From Marinilactibacillus sp. Marseille-P9653 (GTDB lineage Bacteria > Bacillota > Bacilli > Lactobacillales > Carnobacteriaceae_A): a stretch of DNA of 64,000 nt. The translations under genes and the position numbers were made by a program. The notes beneath the pieces were generated by a model. That model was not told where the DNA came from. It was given only the letters and a program-made list of their open reading frames with translations, and made no database searches. The DNA lies in assembly GCF_916618885.1 (NCBI RefSeq), contig NZ_CAKAKH010000001.1:620001-684000 (forward strand). The letters run 5' to 3'. This document shows, in pieces, positions 53,756 through 63,451 of this stretch (positions are counted from its first letter, which is position 1; every line of letters starts with the position of its first letter).

Positions 53756-54391
53756 TTATTCTTCTACAGGGACTTCAATCCAAGCTTTTTGTCCATAAAC
53801 GGTTTCTCCCTGATCACTTGTCCATTCTTTGATGTCCAAGATGAAAGCATCAGTTTTCTCTAGCGCGATTAAACACTCAAAAGAAACAGTATCCGTGTAA
53901 TGAATATCTTGAAGTCGATAGTCGGATTGGCGTAATTGATTTTCTAATCGTCCGCTTTGAGGATAAGAGACAGTAACGGTTATATACTGATGCAATAAGC
54001 GTTCAACGATTCCAATAGAAGAAAGAGCTTCATTAACGACTCCGCCGTAAGCACGAATCAATCCACCAGCACCCAATTTGGTTCCACCAAAGTAGCGGGT
54101 AACAACAGCTGTTACATTATTCAAATGCCGCTTCTTTAAAATTTCAAGCATAGGAACACCAGCCGTTCCGCTGGGTTCACCATCATCATGTGCACGCTGA
54201 ATATCATAACGTTCTCCCATGATATACGCAGAACAGTTATGATTGGCTTTCCAATGTTCTTTTTTGATCGCTTCAATAAAAGCATGCGCGTCTTCTTCTG
54301 TTTCTGTTCTTTTAAGATGACAGATAAATTTTGACTTTTTTATGTCGATTTCATAAGAACCGCTTTCTTTTATGGTCCGAAAATTTTCCAT
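53756..54391 (-). CDS. YigZ/IMPACT family protein
   Basis: A 211-residue two-domain protein. The N-terminal UPF0029 domain has YEIDIKKSKFICHLKRTETEEDAHAFIEAI, NCSAYIMGE, DDGEPSGTAGVPMLEIL and VVTRYFGGTKLGAGGLIRAYG, and the C-terminal part is an EF-G-like ferredoxin fold. Bacterial YigZ has been linked to translation control or peptide hydrolysis; the function is not settled. Confidence 0.9.
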   Translation of the reverse strand: MENFRTIKESGSYEIDIKKSKFICHLKRTETEEDAHAFIEAIKKEHWKANHNCSAYIMGERYDIQRAHDDGEPSGTAGVPMLEILKKRHLNNVTAVVTRYFGGTKLGAGGLIRAYGGVVNEALSSIGIVERLLHQYITVTVSYPQSGRLENQLRQSDYRLQDIHYTDTVSFECLIALEKTDAFILDIKEWTSDQGETVYGQKAWIEVPVEE

Positions 54392-54554
54392 GTTATTTTC
54401 AGCCTTTCTTTTTTTTATCCAGTTAGTGTATAATGAAAAAGGTGTATTTACAAGGCGATTTATTGAGCTAATAAGATACTATATTCAAAAGAACGATTAT
54501 CTATTTTGTTAGAAATAAAAGTCTGGATCCAAACGAATGAAACGAGGTGAAAGA

Positions 54555-55412
54555 ATGAATATAGCCGTAGTAACAGATAGTACAGCGTATCTATCACATG
54601 AACAATATGACGCCTATGATATCTATTCGGTGCCATTATCTTGTATTGTTGAAAATGAAGTATATAAAGAAGAACGAGATATTACATCTGAGGAATTTTT
54701 CTTAAAAGTTAGAGAAATGGACAAACTACCTACTAGCTCACAACCGACAGTGGGAGATTTTATAGCACTTTATGAAGAACTCGGAAAAACGTACGATGCC
54801 ATTATAAGTATACATTTATCAGGTAATATTTCCGGTACGTATCGAAATGCTGTTAGTGTCTCAAAGTCAATGGAGAATGTGGATATTTACCCATACGATT
54901 CTGAACTTGCTGCTGCAGGTCAAGCTTTTCAAGTAATGGAAGCTGCCAAATTGGCTAAGAACGGTGCAAGTGTTGAAGCGATTTTGGAAAAGCTGGATAC
55001 GATAAAAGCCGCAACTGAATTATATTTTGTTGTAGATGATTTAACGAATCTAGTGAAAGGCGGACGTTTATCGAGAGCGGCTGGTAGTGTCGGTACATTT
55101 TTAAATATCAAACCAGTATTAACCTTTGTTGATGGATTAATCGTACCTTTTGATAAAATCCGTACAAAACGAAAAGCGTTAAAAAAAATTGAAAGCTTGC
55201 TTGAAAAGTCAGTTAAAGACTCTGACTATTCAATTCAAGCAACGATTGTTCATGCGTTCAGCGAAGATGAAGCCAAAGCGTTTAAAGAGAGACTTGAAAT
55301 TGATTTCCCAGAAGTCGAATTCAATTTAAGCTTTTTAGGTCCTGTTATTGGTGTTCATACTGGCGAAGGTGCAATTGGCCTAACTTGGACAATCAAAACA
55401 GATGAATCTTAA
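54555..55412 (+). CDS. DegV family fatty-acid-binding protein
   Basis: A 285-residue FakB/DegV-type protein that holds a fatty acid for phosphorylation by FakA. IAVVTDSTAYLS, TSSQPTVGDFIALYEEL, IISIHLSGNISGTYRNA and VDDLTNLVKGGRLSRAAGSVGTFLNIKPVL-type blocks are present (given here in part). ATG 54555 has CGAGGTGAAAGA upstream, better than an in-frame ATG at 54537. No fakA partner is in the window. Confidence 0.9.
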   Translation: MNIAVVTDSTAYLSHEQYDAYDIYSVPLSCIVENEVYKEERDITSEEFFLKVREMDKLPTSSQPTVGDFIALYEELGKTYDAIISIHLSGNISGTYRNAVSVSKSMENVDIYPYDSELAAAGQAFQVMEAAKLAKNGASVEAILEKLDTIKAATELYFVVDDLTNLVKGGRLSRAAGSVGTFLNIKPVLTFVDGLIVPFDKIRTKRKALKKIESLLEKSVKDSDYSIQATIVHAFSEDEAKAFKERLEIDFPEVEFNLSFLGPVIGVHTGEGAIGLTWTIKTDES

Positions 55413-55451
55413 AATTAAAAATAATGTTAATTATTTCTATATCATTAAATG

Positions 55452-55482
55452 AAGTCAGTACATCTGTGTACTGGCTTTTTTT
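55452..55482 (+). terminator. Terminator of the degV gene
   Basis: AAGTCAGTACA pairs with TGTACTGGCTT (one G-U); seven T follow. Confidence 0.88.
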
Positions 55483-55541
55483 CGTCAGAAAATCATTATT
55501 TTAATAGTTTATATAGATAGGAAGAAAACAAGTCTATATGA

Positions 55542-56906
55542 ATGGAGCTAGGAATGATTGATCAATTATATGGCAGAGAAGTCTTGGAATCCGAATGTGT
55601 TAACTTAGATTTTGAAAAACTAGAAGAAAGTGATCGAATAGAAACCTCTGGCTTTTTTTCAAAGAAAGGTCAAGAGTATTGTAGACGATGCAACACAAAA
55701 ATCACTCCGATTGAATTCAACGACTGCTACTGCGAGCAACCGTGTACTTACTGCACGAATTGTCTGCAGATGGGAAAAGTCAGAAGGTGCTCAAGATTTT
55801 TTCATACACCGGAACCGAATCAATTCGAGATTCCTAAAGGTCCGGTTTTAACATGGAAAGGTACTTTATCCAACCAGCAAAGAGAAGCTTCTGAGGAAAT
55901 TATTCAATCTATTGATTCTAACGAAGTTCGTTTACTCTGGGCAGTAGCGGGCGCTGGGAAAACAGAAATGTTGTTTCCGGGAATAGAAAAAGCAATCAAA
56001 GCACATAAAAGAATTTGTTTGGCTTCTCCAAGAGTAGATGTCTGTCTTGAACTGGCTCCAAGAATTCAGCAAGCTTTTCCTAATGTATCTATGAGTATTT
56101 TGTATGGAGAAATGGAGGAGGCTTATACATACACTCAATTAGTTGTAGCCACAACACACCAGCTCTATCGATTCAAAGAAGCTTTTGACTTGTTGATTAT
56201 TGATGAAATCGACGCCTTTCCATTCAGACTGGATGATGCACTACATTTCGCGGTAGATAAAGCAAGAAAACCGAAGTCTGCACTGATTTATCTTACGGCG
56301 ACGCCAGACCGTAGTGATCAGAAAAAAATTAGTCAGAAGAAATTAAAAGCGAGCATACTACCTGCCAGATATCATGGCCATCCGCTCCCAATGCCGATTA
56401 CGATAAGGGAGACAGATTGGGAAAAGAGGCTACTTAAACCTAAGAAATCTTCGAAAGTGTTTAAAGAAATCACAAAGCGACTAGATCTTCAAAAGAAGTT
56501 TCTAATGTTTTTACCTAATATAGAATGGATGGAGACATTTGAAGTCATTTTACGACGAACGTTCAAAGCAGCTAGATTTGAATCTGTTCATTCACAAGAT
56601 GACCAAAGAAAACAAAAAGTCCTCTTGATGAGGGAGAAGAAATTGGACTTCTTAATGACGACAACCATTCTCGAAAGGGGCGTAACTTTTCCAGATATTG
56701 ATGTACTTGTTATTGGGGCGGATGACCGAATATTTACAGAATCTTCTCTGGTTCAGATTGCCGGAAGAGCCGGTCGCTCTCCAGAATACCCAACAGGAGA
56801 GGTTTTGTACTTTCACGATGGAATGACGATAGAAATGAAAAGAGCCATTCGTCAAATCAAGAAGATGAATACTATTGCAAAAAAGAGAGGGCTTCTATTA
56901 ACATGA
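55542..56906 (+). CDS. comFA: Competence DNA helicase ComFA
   Basis: A 454-residue DEAD-like ATPase that drives DNA through the membrane during natural transformation. An N-terminal four-cysteine zinc region (CRRCNTKI, CEQPCTYCTNCLQMGKVRRCSR) precedes Walker A AVAGAGKTEM (about residue 142), Walker B LLIIDEIDAFPF and YLTATPDR, then the C-terminal helicase half with TTTILERGVTFPDIDVLVIGAD and QIAGRAGRSP. It overlaps comFC by four bases. An alternative start, ATG 55554, is also possible. Confidence 0.95.
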   Translation: MELGMIDQLYGREVLESECVNLDFEKLEESDRIETSGFFSKKGQEYCRRCNTKITPIEFNDCYCEQPCTYCTNCLQMGKVRRCSRFFHTPEPNQFEIPKGPVLTWKGTLSNQQREASEEIIQSIDSNEVRLLWAVAGAGKTEMLFPGIEKAIKAHKRICLASPRVDVCLELAPRIQQAFPNVSMSILYGEMEEAYTYTQLVVATTHQLYRFKEAFDLLIIDEIDAFPFRLDDALHFAVDKARKPKSALIYLTATPDRSDQKKISQKKLKASILPARYHGHPLPMPITIRETDWEKRLLKPKKSSKVFKEITKRLDLQKKFLMFLPNIEWMETFEVILRRTFKAARFESVHSQDDQRKQKVLLMREKKLDFLMTTTILERGVTFPDIDVLVIGADDRIFTESSLVQIAGRAGRSPEYPTGEVLYFHDGMTIEMKRAIRQIKKMNTIAKKRGLLLT

Positions 56907-57598
56907 CAATATGTATCTGGTGTGCTCAACAGATAACCAGTTCTTTGACGATAAGTGATTTGTTTACATTTAAAAAGCTGAAAGCTAAATCAGCATGTGC
57001 ATCTTGTTATTCGAAGTTGGAGAAAATAATCGGTCATCCTAGCTGTCCTTGTTGTTCTCGCTTGCAAGAAACAACTGAGGTATGTCAAGACTGCCAAAAA
57101 TGGATAAAGGCTGGTAAGATAAAGTCGCTGAATCATAAAGCTTTATATACCTATAATGCTTTTGCCAAAGAATGGATGCAAAGATACAAATTTACAGGAG
57201 ACACTAGGATAGCCAGAATGATTTCAGAAGATTTAATCAAAGCAATTGGAAATATAGCTACAATTGATATGATTGTCCCTATCCCTGTATCTAAGAAAAG
57301 TTTTCAGATTAGAGGATTTAACCAAACGGGAATCATGCTTAAGACAGCAAGGATTCCTTATACGAACTTACTTGAGAACACGACAACAGAAAAAAATCAG
57401 TCAAAGAAAACAAGGCAGGAAAGGTTACAATCTATCCAACCTTTTCGCATTGCTGATCAGAACAAGGTATCAATAAAAGGGAAAAGAGTGCTCGTTATAG
57501 ACGATGTTTACACAACTGGAAGGACGATGATCTATGCTATGGAGTGCCTTATATCAGAAGGAGCAAGGAATGTTCAATCCTTATCGGTATTCAGATAA
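56903..57598 (+). CDS. comFC: Competence protein ComFC (phosphoribosyltransferase-like)
   Basis: A 231-residue protein: N-terminal zinc-binding cysteine clusters (CIWCAQQI, CASCYSKL, CPCCSRL, CQDCQKW) followed by a PRTase fold with PIPVSKKSFQIRGFNQ and the PRPP loop VLVIDDVYTTGRTM. It is translationally coupled to comFA (ATGA overlap), and the two work together in DNA uptake. Confidence 0.95.
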   Translation: MTICIWCAQQITSSLTISDLFTFKKLKAKSACASCYSKLEKIIGHPSCPCCSRLQETTEVCQDCQKWIKAGKIKSLNHKALYTYNAFAKEWMQRYKFTGDTRIARMISEDLIKAIGNIATIDMIVPIPVSKKSFQIRGFNQTGIMLKTARIPYTNLLENTTTEKNQSKKTRQERLQSIQPFRIADQNKVSIKGKRVLVIDDVYTTGRTMIYAMECLISEGARNVQSLSVFR

Positions 57599-57760
57599 AA
57601 GTAATATCCATTAAATGGTAGAGATCCATTGAGAAAGTAACCGCTATCATGTATAATCAATATAAGATAACAAACAATCTTCAATGGTTTGTTAGAGAGT
57701 TATTCTGTGATTTGTGCTAGAATAACTCAAAGTAAATAAGATTTGGAAGGGTGAAGGAAT

Positions 57761-58336
57761 ATGCTAAGATACAATGTTCGCGGAGAAAACATAGAAGTGA
57801 CCCAAGCGATTAGGGATTATGTTGAGAAAAAGGTAGGTAAGATCGAGAAATATTTCAAGGATGTGCCAGAAGCAAACGCACATGTGAATTTGAAAACCTA
57901 CTCTGATAAAACTGCGAAAGTAGAAGTGACTGTACCACTTCCTTACATCGTTTTACGTGCGGAAGAAACTTCTCCAGATCTATATGGCAGTGTTGATTTA
58001 GTAGTAAGCAAACTGGAAAGACAAATGAGAAAATATAAAACAAAAATTAATCGTAAGAACCGTAAATCACAAGGGGTAGACGCACCGCAACCTACAGACC
58101 CTGATTTATGGGCAGATCTTGAGGCAGAAGATGACGAAGCAACAGAAGAAGAAATTGGTGCTGCAATCGTCAGAACAAAACGTTTAAGCTTGAAACCAAT
58201 GAATGCTGAAGAAGCTATTCTTCAAATGGACATGTTAGGACATAACTTCTTTATTTTCGAAGATGCAGATACAAATGGCTCAAGTATCGTTTATAAACGT
58301 AAAGATGGTAAATACGGATTGATTGAAACAGATTAA
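57761..58336 (+). CDS. hpf: Ribosome hibernation promoting factor, long form
   Basis: A 191-residue long HPF that dimerises 70S ribosomes in stationary phase. The N-terminal domain (about 1-100) has YNVRGENIEVTQAIRDYVEKKVGKIEKYF and the C-terminal dimerisation domain MNAEEAILQMDMLGHNFFIFEDADT plus VYKRKDGKYGLIE. RBS and spacing are good. It lies in the standard order comFC-hpf-secA. Confidence 0.97.
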   Translation: MLRYNVRGENIEVTQAIRDYVEKKVGKIEKYFKDVPEANAHVNLKTYSDKTAKVEVTVPLPYIVLRAEETSPDLYGSVDLVVSKLERQMRKYKTKINRKNRKSQGVDAPQPTDPDLWADLEAEDDEATEEEIGAAIVRTKRLSLKPMNAEEAILQMDMLGHNFFIFEDADTNGSSIVYKRKDGKYGLIETD

Positions 58337-58349
58337 TTCTATTCAAGAG

Positions 58350-58384
58350 AAAGACAGGCAGTTTGTTGCCTGTCTTTTTTTTAC
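58350..58384 (+). terminator. Terminator of hpf
   Basis: AAAGACAGGCA pairs with TGCCTGTCTTT; a long T run follows. Confidence 0.92.
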
Positions 58385-58462
58385 TTTTAAATACATACTT
58401 AAAGTGAAATTATTTAGCCGTTTTTTGCATAGAGATTAAAAAATTGTAAACCTCTGTAAAGC

Positions 58463-58493
58463 ATGACAACTGGACTTTTTTTTACTATATAAT
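58463..58493 (+). promoter_or_regulatory. Putative secA promoter
   Basis: ATGACA (58463-58468) and a TATATAAT stretch (58486-58493) with 17-19 bases between, about 95 bases upstream of the secA start. Confidence 0.45.
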
Positions 58494-58586
58494 AATGGTA
58501 TGATAGTATAGTGTGAAAATCGACAAGAATAGCTTTTGATATATAACGAAAAAGAGATTAAACGATCAAAGAGGAGATTTTTAAAA

Positions 58587-61043
58587 ATGGCTCATTTACT
58601 TAAAAACTTATTCGATAATGACAAAAAAGAGCTACGTCGTTATGGTAAACTTGCTGACCAGATTGAAAGTATGGAAAGCGAGATTGCTACTTTAACAGAT
58701 GAAGCATTGAAAGCTCGTACTGAGGAATTTAAAACACGATTTAACAATGGAGAAACTTTAGATGATCTTCTACCAGAAGCTTTTGCAACGATTCGAGAAG
58801 CAGCTAAACGAGTACTTGGACTATTTCCTTTCCGTGTTCAGTTAATGGGGGGGATAGCCCTTCACGAAGGAAATATTTCTGAAATGAAAACTGGTGAGGG
58901 TAAAACCTTAACAGCTACTATGCCTGTATACCTGAATGCTATTTCAGGGGAAGGTGTCCATGTTGTTACAGTAAATGATTACCTTGCGACGCGTGATGCT
59001 GAAGAAATGGGTGAGTTGTATCGCTGGATGGGACTAACGGTTGGCTTAAACCTGAACGGGAAAAATCCGAATGAAAAAAGAGAAGCTTATCTTTGTGATA
59101 TTACGTATTCTACAAATAATGAACTTGGATTCGACTATCTAAGAGATAATATGGTCGTTTACAAAGAGCAAATGGCTCAGCGTCCATTGAATTTTGCTAT
59201 TTTGGATGAGGTCGATTCAATCTTAGTGGATGAGGCGAGAACACCTTTAATCATTTCTGGTCAAGCTAATCGCTCAACTTCTTTCTATACACGTACAGAC
59301 TTTTTTGTTAAAGGTCTGAAAGAAGAAGAAGATTATACAATCGACCTTCAATCTAAATCCATTTCTCTTACAGAAGATGGTATAGAAAAAGCTGAAAAAA
59401 CATTCCGAGTGAAAAACTTATACGATTTAGAGAACCAGTCCTTGATTCATCACTTGGATCAAGCGTTGCGAGCAAACTTTATTATGCTACTGGATATTGA
59501 CTATGTTGTTGACGACGGCGAAGTTAAGATCGTCGATCAGTTTACTGGACGTATTATGGATGGTCGTCGTTATTCTGACGGTCTTCATCAAGCAATTGAA
59601 GCTAAAGAAGGCGTTGAGATTCAAAAAGAGTCCAAGACTATGGCAACCATTACCTTCCAAAACTACTTCCGTATGTACAAAAAACTATCTGGTATGACAG
59701 GTACGGCTAAAACAGAAGAAGAAGAATTCCGTGAGATTTACAATATGAACGTTATCGCTATACCGACTAACCGTGAGCTTGTTCGTGATGACCGCGATGA
59801 TTTACTTTACCCAACACTTGAAAGCAAGTTTAATGCTGTTGCACAAGACATCAAAGAACGTCACCAAAAAGGACAACCGATTTTAGTTGGTACTGTAGCG
59901 GTTGAAACATCTGAGCGAATCAGTCGTTTATTGACTAAAGAAGGCGTGCCACACGAAGTATTGAATGCCAAAAACCATTTCAGAGAAGCGGAAATCGTTG
60001 TAAATGCTGGACAACCTGGTGCTGTAACGATCGCAACCAACATGGCTGGTCGTGGTACAGATATCAAACTTGGACCCGGAGTCAAAGAAATGGGTGGTTT
60101 AGCCGTTATTGGTACGGAACGTCATGAATCAAGACGTATCGATAATCAATTACGTGGACGTGCTGGTCGTCAGGGAGATCCTGGTGTTTCTCAATTCTAC
60201 CTATCACTTGAAGATGATTTGATGAAACGATTTGGCTCAGAACGTATTCGTATGGTTCTAGAACAACTCAAAATTTCTGAAGACGACGCAGTCATTCAAA
60301 GTCGTATGATTAGTAGACAAGTTGAATCTGCACAGAAACGTGTTGAGGGGAATAACTACGATACACGTAGAAACGTCTTGAAATACGATGATGTAATGCG
60401 TGAACAGCGTGAAGTCATCTACAACCAAAGGCTTGAAGTGATTCTAGAAAACGAAACATTGAACTACGTAACAGTACCGATGATTCGTCGTACGATTGAG
60501 CGCTATGTTCAATTGAATACACAACAGGAAGACCGTACTAAGTGGAATCTTTCTCATATCATTGAGTTTGCGCATACTGTACTCGTACACCCTGAAGAAT
60601 TATCTGAAGAAGATTTAAAAGGGAAATCAGCAAAAGAAATTGAAACGATACTAATCGAACTTTCTCGTAAAAATTACGAAGAGAAAACCGCTCAACTAAA
60701 CGGTAAAGAACAAGTTCTTGAGTTTGAAAAAGTGGTTATCTTAAGAGTAGTGGACCGTAAGTGGACGGACCATATTGATCAAATGGATCAGTTACGACAA
60801 GGTATCGGACTTCGTTCATATGGACAATTTAATCCACTAACTGAATATCAGCAAGAAGGGTTCACTTTGTTTGAAGATATGATTGGTGAAATAGACTACG
60901 AAGTAACTCGTTTATTAATGAAATCTCAAATCCGTCAGAACTTGCAACGTGAACAAACAACAGCTAAAGGGAAAGCGGATCGTGGAAAAGCGAAAGAAGC
61001 CGTTTTCTCACATGATGAAGAGACACATACGAGACTAGGTTAA
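58587..61043 (+). CDS. secA: Preprotein translocase ATPase SecA
   Basis: An 818-residue motor of the Sec pathway. Walker [12 protein letters not shown] (about residue 104), Walker [21 protein letters not shown], the preprotein-crosslinking domain, [24 protein letters not shown] and [13 protein letters not shown] are in order; a helical scaffold and wing domain follow. The usual C-terminal Cys-rich zinc tail (CxCxS...CHG) is absent: the protein ends [23 protein letters not shown] 58587 has AGAGGAG upstream and gives the family N-terminus ([18 protein letters not shown]). Confidence 0.97.
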   Translation: MAHLLKNLFDNDKKELRRYGKLADQIESMESEIATLTDEALKARTEEFKTRFNNGETLDDLLPEAFATIREAAKRVLGLFPFRVQLMGGIALHEGNISEMKTGEGKTLTATMPVYLNAISGEGVHVVTVNDYLATRDAEEMGELYRWMGLTVGLNLNGKNPNEKREAYLCDITYSTNNELGFDYLRDNMVVYKEQMAQRPLNFAILDEVDSILVDEARTPLIISGQANRSTSFYTRTDFFVKGLKEEEDYTIDLQSKSISLTEDGIEKAEKTFRVKNLYDLENQSLIHHLDQALRANFIMLLDIDYVVDDGEVKIVDQFTGRIMDGRRYSDGLHQAIEAKEGVEIQKESKTMATITFQNYFRMYKKLSGMTGTAKTEEEEFREIYNMNVIAIPTNRELVRDDRDDLLYPTLESKFNAVAQDIKERHQKGQPILVGTVAVETSERISRLLTKEGVPHEVLNAKNHFREAEIVVNAGQPGAVTIATNMAGRGTDIKLGPGVKEMGGLAVIGTERHESRRIDNQLRGRAGRQGDPGVSQFYLSLEDDLMKRFGSERIRMVLEQLKISEDDAVIQSRMISRQVESAQKRVEGNNYDTRRNVLKYDDVMREQREVIYNQRLEVILENETLNYVTVPMIRRTIERYVQLNTQQEDRTKWNLSHIIEFAHTVLVHPEELSEEDLKGKSAKEIETILIELSRKNYEEKTAQLNGKEQVLEFEKVVILRVVDRKWTDHIDQMDQLRQGIGLRSYGQFNPLTEYQQEGFTLFEDMIGEIDYEVTRLLMKSQIRQNLQREQTTAKGKADRGKAKEAVFSHDEETHTRLG

Positions 61044-61069
61044 TTCCTCTTCTCGTAAAATAGAAACAG

Positions 61070-61191
61070 CCCTCTTACAATTCAATGAGTCAGCGAAAGT
61101 TTACCTTTTAGTAAATGATCGTTCAGGCAAGGATCTCTATAGGGATTTATTGTGGTTTCCTGAGGACTTGTTTTTTTGCAAGAGGGATTTT
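61070..61191 (+). ncRNA. Structured intergenic segment between secA and prfB
   Basis: CCCTCTTACAA (61070-61080) pairs with TTGCAAGAGGG (61176-61186, one mismatch) and closes a 95-base interior holding at least two further hairpins: TTTAC/GTAAA near 61100-61115 and GTTCAGG/CCTGAGGAC near 61121-61167. ATTTTT follows. It may simply be a branched terminator of secA, a leader of prfB, or a small RNA. I do not recognise a known family. Confidence 0.4.
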
Positions 61192-61219
61192 TCTACCATA
61201 AATCTAGGAGGCTATTACA

Positions 61220-62330
61220 ATGGAAATCAGTGATATTAGAAATTCAATTCAAGCAGCAAGTCAGAAAGTCTCTGACTTCAGGGGGTCTCTTTGACTTAGA
61301 GACAATGGAAGTTGACATTGCAGAATACGATGAACAAATGTCAGATCCATCATTTTGGAATGACCAGCAAGCCGCTCAAAAAGTTATCGATGAAGCGAAT
61401 ACGGTTAAAAGTACCTATAATACTTTTCGTTCTATGGAAGAACAAGTTGAAGAGTACAAAATGATGATGGAGATGCTTGAAGAAGAAAGCGACGCAGGTT
61501 TGCGAGCTGAACTTGAACATGGTGTAGAGTCTCTTGAAAAAGAAATCGAGCAGTTTGAACTTGAAATGCTACTCAGCGAACCTTACGATAATAATAATGC
61601 TATTTTGGAAATTCATCCAGGTGCAGGTGGTACCGAGTCGCAGGACTGGGGCGAAATGCTCTATAGAATGTATACAAGATGGATTGATAAAAGAGGCTTT
61701 TCTTATGAGATACTGGATTATCAAGATGGAGAAGAAGCGGGGATCAAAAGTGTTACGATACTCATAAAGGGATTACATGCATACGGACTTTTGAAAGCAG
61801 AAAAAGGCGTTCATCGTTTAGTTCGTATTTCTCCTTTTGATTCAAGTGGCCGTCGACATACGTCTTTCGTTTCTATAGAAGTGTCACCTGAAATAGATGA
61901 TGACATCGATATTGAAATCAACCCAGATGATATTCGTGTAGACACGTATCGAGCAAGTGGTGCAGGTGGACAACACATCAACAAAACAGAATCTGCAGTA
62001 AGATTGACGCATAAAGAAACTGGATTGGTAGCAGCTAGTCAAGCAGGGCGATCTCAACTAGCAAACAAAGAAACCGCAATGAAGATGCTGAAAGCGAAGT
62101 TGTATCAAAAACAACTTGATGAAAAAGCACAAGAAATGGCCGCTATAAGAGGCGAGCAAAAAGAAATTGGCTGGGGATCTCAAATCCGTTCCTATGTTTT
62201 TCATCCATATTCTATGGTAAAAGATCATAGAACAAATGAGGAAACTGGAAACATAGATGTTGTAATGGATGGCGACATTGACCGCTTCATCGAAGCTTAT
62301 TTGCGCTCTTTAATTAATGCAGCAGAATAA
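61220..62330 (+). CDS. prfB: Peptide chain release factor 2, expressed by programmed +1 frameshift
   Basis: Reading starts at ATG 61220 (RBS TAGGAGG) and meets an in-frame TGA at codon 25 (61292-61294); shifting +1 there gives the full RF2 of about 369 residues. The body shows the GGQ motif in [35 protein letters not shown] and the stop-codon-recognising SPF motif in [17 protein letters not shown]2 ends translation at UGA and UAA, and the internal UGA lets it control its own level. It precedes ftsE as in related genomes. Confidence 0.97.
61280..61295 (+). promoter_or_regulatory. RF2 autoregulatory +1 frameshift site
   Basis: The order is the canonical one: a Shine-Dalgarno-like AGGGGG, three bases, the slippery CTT, then TGA followed by C. 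The ribosome slips from CTT to TTT when RF2 is scarce. Confidence 0.95.
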
Positions 62331-62333
62331 TGT

Positions 62334-62375
62334 AAAAGGGCATTACAGTGAGTTATTAGGCTGTAATGCCTTTTT
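62334..62375 (+). terminator. Terminator of prfB
   Basis: AAAAGGGCATTACAG pairs with CTGTAATGCC and five T follow. Confidence 0.9.
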
Positions 62376-62764
62376 ACATTTATTACGAAACCGAGAAGTG
62401 TCAAATTTTAGACATACTTTTAAGAGGCTTGTTTTAACACAACTGTAACATTAGAATTTTAAACAAATACCATTTTAAGCACGTTAAAAGGAGGTAAGTG
62501 GAGAGTGGTTTCTTTATTATGGTGACAATTGAACGATAAGTGGTTTTGAAGAGGTTTTTAATGGGTTCTTAGTGGAATTTTTTAGTAGTGAACTCAAGAA
62601 GTATGACTTTTTGAAATATGATTGTAATTGGATTAAAACAGACTTCTTTTCAACCAGTGATATACTAAGAAAGGCTTGAGAAATCTTAAGGGTTTCGCAA
62701 AGAAGTCTCAACATGCCTACCAGGTTTAGATGACTTTAAAACAAAATAGATAGGTGAGTATATA
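62376..62764. other. Gap between prfB and ftsE
   Basis: About 390 bases with no clear gene. A strong RBS (AAAGGAGG, 62488-62495) precedes a 13-codon frame beginning GTG at 62498 and ending TAA; it could be a leader peptide or the residue of a lost gene. A TATACT element occurs at 62660. Whether it drives ftsE is uncertain. Confidence 0.4.
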
Positions 62765-63451
62765 ATGATAGAAATGTCTAATGTTTACAAGAAATACTCA
62801 AATGGTATTACAGCTATTAATGGGTTGGACGTTCGTATTGAGCAAGGCGAGTTCGTTTACGTTGTTGGTCCAAGTGGAGCAGGTAAATCAACTTTCATCA
62901 AAATGATTTATAGAGAAGAAGTTCCGACCAAAGGAACGGTTAAAGTAGGAGAATTTGATCTTGCTACTTTGAAACCTAAAAAAATACCACATTTGAGAAG
63001 ACACGTTGGTGTAGTTTTCCAGGATTTCAAACTATTACCAAGATTGACAGTATACGAGAATGTTGCATACGCAATGCAAGTACTAGAAAAAAATCCTAAA
63101 CAAATTCAAAAACGTGTACTAGAAGTTCTTGATTTAGTTGGATTGAAACATAAAGTTAGAATGTTTCCGAATGAGTTATCCGGTGGTGAGCAGCAGAGAA
63201 TTGCGATTGCTAGAGCAATTGCGAATATGCCGCGCGTACTGATTGCAGATGAGCCTACAGGAAACCTAGATCCTGAAACAGCTTGGGGAATCATGGAATT
63301 ACTTGAAGAAATCAATAATCAAGGTACAACTGTCATTATGGCGACTCACAATAGTGAAATCGTGAATCGTGTGAGACACAGGGTTTTAGCAGTTGAAAAC
63401 GGACGTATTGCCCGAGATCAAGAGGAAGGGGAATACGGATATGAAATTTAG
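62765..63451 (+). CDS. ftsE: Cell division ATP-binding protein FtsE
   Basis: A 228-residue ABC ATPase that works with FtsX to activate peptidoglycan hydrolases at the division site. Walker A GPSGAGKSTFIKMI, Q-loop FQDFKLLPRLTVYENVAYAM, signature LSGGEQQRIAIARAI, Walker B VLIADEPTGNLDP and H-loop ATHNSE are complete. It overlaps ftsX by 11 bases. Confidence 0.96.
   Translation: MIEMSNVYKKYSNGITAINGLDVRIEQGEFVYVVGPSGAGKSTFIKMIYREEVPTKGTVKVGEFDLATLKPKKIPHLRRHVGVVFQDFKLLPRLTVYENVAYAMQVLEKNPKQIQKRVLEVLDLVGLKHKVRMFPNELSGGEQQRIAIARAIANMPRVLIADEPTGNLDPETAWGIMELLEEINNQGTTVIMATHNSEIVNRVRHRVLAVENGRIARDQEEGEYGYEI

Noticed and set aside
61176-61292. Upstream start for prfB in the main frame
   Set aside because: The N-terminus has no RF2 similarity; the true start is ATG 61220 followed by the programmed frameshift.
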